From NCBI GenBank assembly GCA_937914785.1, contig CALGIV010000305.1:1-6921 (forward strand): a stretch of 6,921 nt of DNA, read 5' to 3'. The notes beneath the pieces were generated by a model. That model did no database searches and was not told the DNA's origin. It saw only the letters and a program-made list of their open reading frames with translations. This DNA comes from an uncultured Eubacteriaceae bacterium (lineage in GTDB: Bacteria; Bacillota; Clostridia; Eubacteriales; UBA1433). A program made the translations under genes and the position numbers. Positions within the stretch are counted from its first letter, which is position 1, and every line of letters begins with the position of its first letter. Of the stretch, positions 1 to 5,082 are shown piece after piece.

Positions 1-681
1 GTATCCTAAACCATCCGACACAATGGGTGAGACAAACCCCATCGGAGTTCGCACGTCGGCTGCGGACAGCACCGTTTCTGTAGCAGGTTCGCTCAGCTGC
101 ATATCGTTACATTGTTGAAGGGCCGTCACCGTATCGCCTGCCTGTAATACTACTTCATCAGGAATGATGATTAGCCAGGTGCCGTCCTGCTGCACGGTGG
201 TTGTAGATGTCCATCCATTGGGGTATTCGAGATAAATCAGGCAAAATGGTTGCCCTGTGCCGTTGATGAACGTATCCTCATCTGTAACAGGGAATATGAT
301 CGGCGTAGGGCTTACATCCGGCGGCGCAGACGGCAGTATTATTTCTGTAGCGGGTTCGCTTAAAGCCATATCGTCACATTGTTGCCAGACTGTGATAACT
401 TCACCTGCCTGTAGTGTTATTATATTAGGAATGATAATCGTCCACGTACCGTCCTGTTGTACGGTGGCTGTGGATTGTGAGCCATCGGGATAATTAAGAT
501 AAATTGAGCAAAATGGTTGCCCTGTACCGCTGATGTTAAGGCTGTTTTCCATAACAGGCGCGATGGTTGGTGTAGGGCTTATGTTCGGCGGAAAGGGTGG
601 ATAAGGACAGTGGTTACAACAAATGGCCGGCACACATCTGCAAGGGTAACACCCGCATCCGCAGCAATGTTGGTAGTACAT
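1..681 (-). CDS. Cys-rich protein with tandem Ig-like repeats (partial, C-terminus off the left edge)
   Basis: An open frame of 227 codons starts at an ATG (679-681) and reaches the left edge without a stop. The start has a good ribosome binding site, GAGGAAG, on the minus strand at 686-692. The first 32 residues hold nine cysteines (6, 7, 9, 11, 14, 16, 21, 22, 25) and end in a Pro-rich stretch. Two full 89-residue repeats follow (about 34-122 and 123-211), and a third, more diverged one begins at the edge. Each repeat carries GTGQPFC, a YP-G motif, TVQQDGTW, IIIP, LQAG, QQC-DM and LSEPATE. The pattern resembles bacterial Ig-like (Big_6-type) domains of surface or matrix proteins, but with two cysteines per repeat (58/102 and 147/191). 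There is no signal peptide and no membrane segment. Function is unknown; a disulfide-linked structural layer, perhaps a spore coat or exosporium component, is inference. That the gene is real is well supported by the repeat periodicity and the RBS. Confidence 0.85.
   Translation of the reverse strand, partial: MYYQHCCGCGCYPCRCVPAICCNHCPYPPFPPNISPTPTIAPVMENSLNISGTGQPFCSIYLNYPDGSQSTATVQQDGTWTIIIPNIITLQAGEVITVWQQCDDMALSEPATEIILPSAPPDVSPTPIIFPVTDEDTFINGTGQPFCLIYLEYPNGWTSTTTVQQDGTWLIIIPDEVVLQAGDTVTALQQCNDMQLSEPATETVLSAADVRTPMGFVSPIVSDGLGY
49..315 (-). repeat. 267-bp in-frame tandem repeat, copy 2
   Basis: This copy encodes residues 123-211. It is clearly homologous to copy 1 but has diverged at many third positions and in several residues, so the duplication is not recent. 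Bases 1-48 begin a third copy whose linker (ending SPIVSDGLGY) is less conserved. The array therefore continues to the left of the window. Confidence 0.8.
316..582 (-). repeat. 267-bp in-frame tandem repeat, copy 1
   Basis: This copy encodes residues 34-122 of the Cys-rich protein. Landmark words recur exactly 267 bp away in copy 2. The GCAAAATGGTTGCCCTGT block lies at 508 here and 241 there, the GTAGC-GGTTCGCT block at 347 and 80, and the GTAGGGCTT block in the Pro-rich linker also recurs. The period is a multiple of three, so the unit is one 89-residue domain. Copy boundaries are arbitrary. Confidence 0.85.
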
Positions 682-1065
682 ATTTCTTCCTCATTTCATA
701 AAAGTTATTGCTATATTATGATATGTGGCGTAGGGACATAGTGTTTATTGAAATCGTTCTGCTGCCGGACTTTCTTCAAAAAAAGTCGATTTTTGGAGCA
801 GGCAGGATAAAAAACGCTGTACAAACGATTCGTGTAGAAACAAAATATATGTTTATAAAAGAAATAGTGCCCTTTGTGGGGTATAAAAAAGCGCCGGGTT
901 TTCTCCGGCGCTTTTATGCGTTTTCTCTGTTTGGTAGATTTTAAAATGGCAGTATAGTTTTGAAATCCGCTTTTATTGCTTTACAGACAAAGAATTTTGA
1001 GCCGTATGTCTTAGTATTTTTCTTCTAATGATGATTTTAAGCTTATCAAAGCGGATAGTCGACTT
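682..1065. other. Intergenic gap between the repeat-protein gene and the 133-residue membrane-protein gene
   Basis: No reading frame here has both a ribosome binding site and plausible composition. The stretch holds the leader and presumed promoter of the repeat-protein gene (roughly 682-760), a strong bidirectional terminator at 885-915, and a long-range 9-bp inverted repeat (965-973 with 1048-1056) just past the membrane-protein stop. No convincing sigma-A promoter could be placed upstream of the repeat-protein gene. The best candidate resembles a late mother-cell sporulation promoter and is reported as a finding. Confidence 0.6.
885..915. terminator. Strong bidirectional intrinsic terminator
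   Basis: A perfect 7-bp GC stem, GCGCCGG (891-897) with CCGGCGC (905-911), has a 7-nt loop and is flanked by A-runs on the left and T-runs on the right. Read on the minus strand, the stem is followed by six U, so it should end transcription of the 133-residue membrane-protein gene about 150 nt past its stop. It also insulates the repeat-protein gene, which lies further along the same strand. On the plus strand the stem is followed by four T. Confidence 0.85.
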
Positions 1066-1467
1066 TTACTGATTTACTTTTTTACTCACTTTAATGGAAT
1101 AGAACAAAAGGTAGATATAGTAGCCGAGGATGATAAAGACGCTGTACATTACAGGCGCTGTCTGTACAGGCCAGAAAATTCCGAACCACGGGAGTGCGAC
1201 TGGAATCAGATATAGTATAATAACAAAAAAGATCAGTCTTTTACTCTTTTTGCTGCCTAAAAAATCTTCCGGTATTTTTCGAAGATTTGCCAAAAGTATG
1301 CCGAACAGAACATATACAAATACGTACAGCAGGTAGTAGAGGAAACCATGATTAAAGTAGGATAGGATAAAATTTTTCTTAAGATATTCTTCGATAAAAA
1401 CTAAAAATGTTATAAGAAATGGATATAGTATTAACTTAAGCGTATGTTTTGTCGAACCATTCATCAT
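1066..1467 (-). CDS. Small multi-pass membrane protein of unknown function
   Basis: This encodes 133 residues, complete. The start at 1467 has GAGGAG on the minus strand (1474-1479), 6 nt upstream. A second ATG follows immediately at 1464 and cannot be excluded. Four hydrophobic segments are visible at about residues 11-25, 41-61, 77-97 and 106-126, rich in Phe, Ile, Leu and Tyr, so four membrane helices are likely. Short basic stretches lie between segments 2 and 3 (GSKKSKR) and at the C-terminus (KVSKKVNQ). By the positive-inside rule the central loop and the C-terminal tail face the cytoplasm. I recognise no family, catalytic motif or metal-binding pattern. The gene is monocistronic, with its own promoter (1497-1525) and a terminator at 885-915. 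It lies downstream of the MATE gene on the same strand but is separated from it by a terminator, so joint function is not implied. Confidence 0.8.
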   Translation of the reverse strand: MMNGSTKHTLKLILYPFLITFLVFIEEYLKKNFILSYFNHGFLYYLLYVFVYVLFGILLANLRKIPEDFLGSKKSKRLIFFVIILYLIPVALPWFGIFWPVQTAPVMYSVFIILGYYIYLLFYSIKVSKKVNQ

Positions 1468-1496
1468 GAATCACTCCTCATAAAACGATTACATTT

Positions 1497-1525
1497 ATTT
1501 TAAATTATTTTAATTGGTATGTCAA
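1497..1525 (-). promoter_or_regulatory. Consensus sigma-A promoter of the 133-residue membrane-protein gene
   Basis: On the minus strand, TTGACA (1520-1525) is separated by exactly 17 nt from TAAAAT (1497-1502). Transcription would start near 1490, giving a leader of roughly 22 nt that contains the GAGGAG ribosome binding site. The -35 hexamer matches consensus fully and the -10 differs at one position, so strong constitutive expression is expected unless a regulator acts here. Confidence 0.85.
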
Positions 1526-1549
1526 TATGAGTAGTCCTTTTATTTAAAA

Positions 1550-1584
1550 TGAGTCCTAACTACATTTTATGCAGTTAGGACTCA
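1550..1584 (-). terminator. Intrinsic terminator of the MATE transporter gene
   Basis: A perfect 11-bp inverted repeat, TGAGTCCTAAC (1550-1560) with GTTAGGACTCA (1574-1584), has a 13-nt loop. It begins 7 nt past the transporter stop codon on the minus strand and is followed there by TTTTAAAT. The stem is only moderately GC-rich and the U-run is short, so some read-through into the next gene is possible. Confidence 0.75.
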
Positions 1585-1591
1585 CAATCTT

Positions 1592-3013
1592 TTATGATTG
1601 AATCGGTGTTTGGAGCAAATTGGACGCTTCTTCTTGGGCCTCCAGTTGTTTCATATTTTTCAGTTCTTTTCGAATCAGATATCCGCCCAGCAGCGCGGCC
1701 GCCACATCGGCAATCGGACCGGCATACATAATGCCATCAATTCCATAAAAAATCGGCAGAATTAAAATCAGTGGGACCAGAAACAACACTTGACGCGTTA
1801 AAGACATCAACATCCCACGCGACGCCTTACCGATTGAAGTAAAGAAGTTGGATGTAATCGGGTGGATCCCATTGAGGAATGTGGCAAACAAAAAGATCCT
1901 GAAGAAGCGTTCGGCAAAAATAAAATACTCTTCGCTGCCATCGCCAAAGATTGAAATGATTTCACGGGGAAACAACTGAAACAGTACAAAGCCAATACTC
2001 AGGATGGCTGTTGCGGACAAAAGCGCCGTTTTCAGCGTTTGCGCGACACGGGCATAATTCTTTGCGCCGTAATTATAGCCGTTGATCGGCTGGCATCCCT
2101 GGGCGATGCCAATGGCGATCGAAAAGAATATCATATTGACTTTCATAATGATGCCTGTGGAGGCAAGCGGAATTTCGCTGCCGTATTGTGAAAGTGCGCC
2201 GTAGTAGCGCAGGGAATTGTTCAAGGTGATTTGAACGACTAAAAGTGCGAGCTGATTAAAGCATGCAGCAATGCCGAGGCGCGCAATTTGAAGTAAGTTG
2301 GCACCGCTGATTTTTAAATGCTGTTTTTTAATCGGCGCGGTTTTGAATTTTCTTAAATACAATGCTGCGACGATAAATGAAAGCATCTGGCCGAGGATGG
2401 TCGCCCAGGCTGCGCCCGCAATGCCCCATTTGAATACAAAGATAAAGATGGGGTCGAAGATCATGTTAAAGGCAGCGCCGATCAACATACACATCATCGA
2501 ATACTTCGGACTGCCGTCGGCACGGATTAAATGGCAAAATCCATTCGTCATAATCAAAAACGGCATCCCGATGGTAATGATGCGCGTATATGTCGTCGCA
2601 TAAGGCAGGACGAGTTCGGTCGCACCAAATGCATGCAGAAGCGGCCGTAAAAACAGACTGATAATAATGGCCAATAAGATGCCGAAAATCGCCAGGAAGC
2701 TGATCGTGTTGCCGGCGATCGTAACGGCTTCTTCGGTACGCTTTTCGCCCAGGCGCAAATTGAAATTCGAAGCGCCGCCAATGCCTAACAGTAAGGCGAT
2801 GGAAATACTGATCGTTGTCAGCGGGAATGCGACGTTTGTCGCGGCATTGCCGAGCATACCGACGCCTTGTCCGATAAAAATCTGATCGACGATATTATAA
2901 AGCGCACTCACAAGCATCGCAACGATGCTGGGAACGGCAAATTTTACGATTAATTTATAGATGTTTTCTGTGCCTAACGGATTTTCTTTTGGTTTTTCGA
3001 TGTCGCCTTGCAT
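1592..3013 (-). CDS. MATE-family multidrug efflux transporter (MepA-like)
   Basis: This encodes 473 residues from the chosen start, typical of MATE exporters, which use an H+ or Na+ gradient to expel cationic drugs and dyes across the cytoplasmic membrane. The N-terminus ends in PLGTENIYKLIVKFAVPSIV, followed by SALYNIVDQIFIGQ and a Gly/Ala-rich stretch, the hallmark opening of this family. Two homologous halves of six helices are expected, with the second half starting around residue 240. The motif SIAIGIAQGCQPINGYNYGA in that half is typical of the MepA/NorM-like branch. Start choice: an in-frame ATG at 3028 is poorly placed, while the ATG at 3013 has GGAGG (3022-3026) 8 nt upstream, and that GGAGG overlaps the upstream ATG, so 3013 is preferred. 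It is divergent from the TetR gene and shares its operator region. The substrate cannot be read from the sequence. Confidence 0.93.
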   Translation of the reverse strand: MQGDIEKPKENPLGTENIYKLIVKFAVPSIVAMLVSALYNIVDQIFIGQGVGMLGNAATNVAFPLTTISISIALLLGIGGASNFNLRLGEKRTEEAVTIAGNTISFLAIFGILLAIIISLFLRPLLHAFGATELVLPYATTYTRIITIGMPFLIMTNGFCHLIRADGSPKYSMMCMLIGAAFNMIFDPIFIFVFKWGIAGAAWATILGQMLSFIVAALYLRKFKTAPIKKQHLKISGANLLQIARLGIAACFNQLALLVVQITLNNSLRYYGALSQYGSEIPLASTGIIMKVNMIFFSIAIGIAQGCQPINGYNYGAKNYARVAQTLKTALLSATAILSIGFVLFQLFPREIISIFGDGSEEYFIFAERFFRIFLFATFLNGIHPITSNFFTSIGKASRGMLMSLTRQVLFLVPLILILPIFYGIDGIMYAGPIADVAAALLGGYLIRKELKNMKQLEAQEEASNLLQTPIQS

Positions 3014-3035
3014 AAATCTCGCCTCCATTAAGATG

Positions 3036-3049
3036 GCGCTTTTAAGCGC
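3036..3049. promoter_or_regulatory. Short palindrome at the start of the MATE mRNA leader
   Basis: GCGCTT (3036-3041) and AAGCGC (3044-3049) form a 6-bp inverted repeat with 2 nt between the arms. It lies just downstream of the predicted transporter transcription start (about 3051) and upstream of its ribosome binding site. It could be a second protein-binding site or, allowing for loop opening, a small hairpin stabilising the 5' end of the mRNA. Its role is unproven. Confidence 0.4.
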
Positions 3050-3052
3050 TAC

Positions 3053-3081
3053 TTGACAGTATAGTACGAGTGTGCTAAAAT
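3053..3081 (+). promoter_or_regulatory. Sigma-A promoter of the TetR-family regulator gene
   Basis: TTGACA (3053-3058), a 17-nt spacer and TAAAAT (3076-3081), with TG at 3073-3074 giving an extended -10. Transcription would start near 3088. The GTG at 3072 therefore lies inside the promoter and cannot be the start codon, which supports the GTG at 3114. Confidence 0.85.
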
Positions 3082-3086
3082 GTCAA
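3058..3086 (-). promoter_or_regulatory. Sigma-A promoter of the MATE transporter gene
   Basis: Read on the minus strand, TTGACA (3081-3086), a 17-nt spacer and TATACT (3058-3063). It overlaps the regulator promoter almost completely on the opposite strand. Transcription would start near 3051, leaving a leader of about 38 nt before the ATG at 3013. Confidence 0.85.
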
Positions 3087-3113
3087 TCATTACTTGTTGG
3101 AAAAGGAAGAAAA

Positions 3114-3722
3114 GTGAAGAAGAATACAAAACGGGAGATTGTTGCGGCTGCCAGAAAACTGTTTAATGAGCGTGGATATAACGAGGTGACGATGCGGGAT
3201 ATTGCCGAGCAGATGAACATCAGTGTCGGCAATCTCACGTATCATTATCATAAAAAAGAAGCGTTGATTGAAGCGGTTGTTAAAGAACAGCACAAGGCAT
3301 ACCGCCCTTCCGAGCCGCCGCAGGATTTAATGGAATTGAATGTTGTTTTTAAGCATACAACCGAAGTGCAAAAGAATAATGCCTACTATTTCAGGCATTA
3401 TACGCAGCTTGCGCAAATCAGTCCGGAAGTCTATAAGATTCAGCTGCGTGTGATTGAAGATTTTTCAACAATGTTAAACGATGCGTTTGAACGTTTTGTA
3501 GAAAAAGGATTGATGAAGCCGGAAGAATATGCCGGTCAATATCAGTATTTAAAGAGCAATGTGATTATGGTAAAGGTCTATTGGGCGCAATATCGCCAAT
3601 TGGCGCGCCAGATTGATCTGGCACAACAATTGCTGCCTGCCGTTTGGAGCTTAATTTGGCCTTATTTAACCGAAGAGGGAAAAGCTATCTACGAAAAAGA
3701 AATCGTGTCGACTTTTGAATAA
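3114..3722 (+). CDS. TetR/AcrR-family transcriptional regulator
   Basis: This encodes 202 residues from the GTG at 3114, which has AAGGA (3103-3107) at 6-nt spacing and lies downstream of the predicted transcription start. Longer in-frame starts fall within the promoter. Residues 8-55 are a classic TetR DNA-binding domain: IVAAARKLFNERGYNEVTMR, then DIAEQMNISVGNLTYHYHKK with the recognition helix around 37-46. The remainder is an alpha-helical ligand-binding and dimerisation domain, rich in Tyr, Gln and aromatic residues, with no recognisable ligand signature. It is divergent from the MATE transporter, with both promoters within one palindrome, so it is inferred to repress the pump and itself until a pump substrate binds. 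Family assignment is firm; target and ligand are inference. Confidence 0.93.
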   Translation: MKKNTKREIVAAARKLFNERGYNEVTMRDIAEQMNISVGNLTYHYHKKEALIEAVVKEQHKAYRPSEPPQDLMELNVVFKHTTEVQKNNAYYFRHYTQLAQISPEVYKIQLRVIEDFSTMLNDAFERFVEKGLMKPEEYAGQYQYLKSNVIMVKVYWAQYRQLARQIDLAQQLLPAVWSLIWPYLTEEGKAIYEKEIVSTFE

Positions 3723-3755
3723 AAAACAGCCGTGTTTAAGTGACGGCTGTTTTTT
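3721..3755. terminator. Bidirectional terminator between the TetR gene and the oxidoreductase operon
   Basis: A perfect 13-bp stem, including its A/T ends, pairs 3721-3733 with 3743-3755. The core is CAGCCGT/ACGGCTG, with a 9-nt loop, an A6 run on the left and a T6 run on the right. It starts inside the regulator stop codon and lies 28 nt beyond the gamma-subunit stop on the opposite strand. It should therefore end transcription from both convergent units. Confidence 0.9.
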
Positions 3756-3782
3756 AAATAGAATAATAAAAAGAAAAAATGT

Positions 3783-4325
3783 TTATGCGTAAGCTTTAGC
3801 CTGCCTGACTCCAAGGTCGAAAGCTTTTGAATTCATCGCGATATATTCTTCTTTCTTGCCCATCTTTTTAAGCATCACTTCTTTCGCGGCTTCCTGCGGA
3901 ATGTCGCCGACATAAGCGCAGAGCAGGCCGAGCATAATGATGTTGCCGGTCAGGGCGCTGCCCGCTTCTTTGGAAAGTTCGCTTAAATCTATCTCGATGA
4001 GTTTTACTTCTTCCGGCGCCTTGGCATCGGCGATCAGAGAGGAGTTTACGATCAGTGTGCCACTCGGCTTCACCGTGTCTTTAAAACGGTTGTAGGAGGG
4101 CATATTCAGTACGACAACATAATCGTAGGATTTGGCTGCGGGCGCGCCGATTTCGTCGGCGCTGATTTTCACCGTGCAGTTGGATGTGCCGCCGCGCATT
4201 TCGCCGCCGTATGCAGGCAGATAAGTTGCGGCTTTGTCCGCTTCATTTGCCGCATACACCATAAGTTGGCCGAGGGTTTGGATGCCCTGGCCGCCGAATC
4301 CGGCCAATAAGTAACTGTTTTCCAT
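3783..4325 (-). CDS. 2-oxoacid:ferredoxin oxidoreductase, gamma subunit (KorC/VorC type)
   Basis: This encodes 180 residues, the usual length of a stand-alone gamma subunit. The N-terminus has the family motif GFGGQGIQTLGQ (residues 9-20), then YLPAYGGEMRGGTSNC (35-50), both typical of the gamma domain of pyruvate/2-oxoacid ferredoxin oxidoreductases. In this family the gamma subunit packs against the alpha and beta subunits and helps form the CoA-binding part of the complex; it carries no cluster. The start at 4325 has AAAGGAGG on the minus strand (4333-4340), which overlaps the stop of the beta gene, with a 13-nt gap, so translation is probably coupled. It is the last gene of the operon, followed by a shared terminator. 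The family is clear; which 2-oxoacid is used is not. Confidence 0.93.
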   Translation of the reverse strand: MENSYLLAGFGGQGIQTLGQLMVYAANEADKAATYLPAYGGEMRGGTSNCTVKISADEIGAPAAKSYDYVVVLNMPSYNRFKDTVKPSGTLIVNSSLIADAKAPEEVKLIEIDLSELSKEAGSALTGNIIMLGLLCAYVGDIPQEAAKEVMLKKMGKKEEYIAMNSKAFDLGVRQAKAYA

Positions 4326-4338
4326 ATTGTTGCCTCCT

Positions 4339-5070
4339 TTAACCTTTTAAATCGCCGACGGGATATTGTTTTGTGACGACTTCGTTCATATATTTTACCG
4401 CGTTACCAGGCGTCATCTTCCAATTTGTCGGACAGGCGCTCAGCAATTCCACGAAAGAATATCCGCCGCCGTCAATTTGAATTTCAAACGCTTTTTTGAT
4501 CGCCTTCTTTGCTGCCAGGACACCTTTGGGTGTATGTAAGGTTTGGCGTGTGACGTATTTAGGCGTCGGCAGTCCGGCAATCATTTCTGCGAGGTTGAGC
4601 GGATTGCCCATCTCTTCGATATTTTTGCCGGCCTGAGATGTTGTGGTTTTTTGCCCCGGCAGTGTCGTCGGTGCCGCCTGGCCGCCCGTCATCCCATATA
4701 CCTGATTATTGATCATAATGACGGTAAAGTTTTCACCCCTGTTTGCTGCATGTACCGTCTCACACAGGCCGATTGAAGAACAGTCTCCATCGCCCTGATA
4801 GACAACGAGAACGTTGTCCGGTCGGTTTCTTTTGTAACCTGTCGCTGTCGCGGCCGCTCTGCCGTGCGGTACGCCGAACGTATCGAAGTTGACGAACATT
4901 CCCCATTGAACGGAACAGCCGATGGGCATAACGCCGACAATACTGTCTTCGATGCCAAGTTCTGTTGCGACTTCGCAGATCAGTTTGACTGCAGTGCCAT
5001 GCATACAGCCCGGACAAAACGATGTATTGAAATTTGCCAACAATTTATTTCTTTCATAAACTTTTTCCAT
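4339..5070 (-). CDS. 2-oxoacid:ferredoxin oxidoreductase, TPP-binding beta subunit (KorB/VorA type)
   Basis: This encodes 243 residues, complete. The beta subunit holds thiamine pyrophosphate and a [4Fe-4S] cluster and carries out decarboxylation of the 2-oxoacid. The TPP/Mg signature is visible as GDGD (93-96) followed by NN (121-122) and VYGMTGGQ. Four cysteines are placed like the cluster ligands of related beta subunits: C19 and C22 (CPGC), C52 (IGCS) and C213 (SACPTNW). The C-terminal SACPTNWKMTP is a strong family marker. The start at 5070 has AGGAGGAA about 8 nt upstream (5077-5084), overlapping the TAG stop of the alpha gene. The subunit acts in the cytoplasm with the alpha, gamma and ferredoxin-like subunits encoded on either side. 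The motifs match both 2-oxoglutarate and branched-chain 2-oxoacid enzymes. Confidence 0.94.
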   Translation of the reverse strand: MEKVYERNKLLANFNTSFCPGCMHGTAVKLICEVATELGIEDSIVGVMPIGCSVQWGMFVNFDTFGVPHGRAAATATGYKRNRPDNVLVVYQGDGDCSSIGLCETVHAANRGENFTVIMINNQVYGMTGGQAAPTTLPGQKTTTSQAGKNIEEMGNPLNLAEMIAGLPTPKYVTRQTLHTPKGVLAAKKAIKKAFEIQIDGGGYSFVELLSACPTNWKMTPGNAVKYMNEVVTKQYPVGDLKG

Positions 5071-5082
5071 AATTTTTTCCTC

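Larger units (their letters stand above)
3053..3086. promoter_or_regulatory. Probable TetR-family operator: 34-bp imperfect palindrome spanning both promoters
   Basis: The 34 bp are symmetric about 3069.5. TTGACA at the left end mirrors TGTCAA at the right, and TAGTAC (3062-3067) mirrors GTGCTA (3072-3077) with one mismatch. By eye, 12 of 17 positions in each arm are symmetric. TetR-family repressors usually bind palindromes between their own gene and a divergent target, so this is the obvious operator. Because the dyad also supplies both -35 hexamers, part of the symmetry comes from the promoters themselves; the TAG-AC core is the part not required by the -35 elements. Confidence 0.65.

Noticed and set aside
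1..582. The 267-bp repeats as a CRISPR or mobile-element array
   Set aside because: The units are adjacent, long, in frame and diverged, with no spacers or transposase. They encode a repeated protein domain.
768..787. Hairpin GACTTT/AAAGTC followed by GATTTTT on the plus strand as a terminator
   Set aside because: It has only six base pairs, mostly A/T, and no plus-strand gene precedes it.
257..944. Plus-strand frames of 74-78 codons at 257-493, 517-741 and 708-944
   Set aside because: The first two are largely antisense to the Cys-rich repeat gene and echo its repeats; the third runs through the intergenic terminator. None has a convincing ribosome binding site.
3014..3028. Upstream ATG at 3028 for the MATE gene
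   Set aside because: It has no ribosome binding site of its own, and its own bases run into the GGAGG that serves the ATG at 3013.
3072..3113. GTG at 3072 as start of the TetR gene
   Set aside because: It lies within the promoter, upstream of the predicted transcription start. The GTG at 3114 has a proper ribosome binding site and gives the standard N-terminus length before the HTH.
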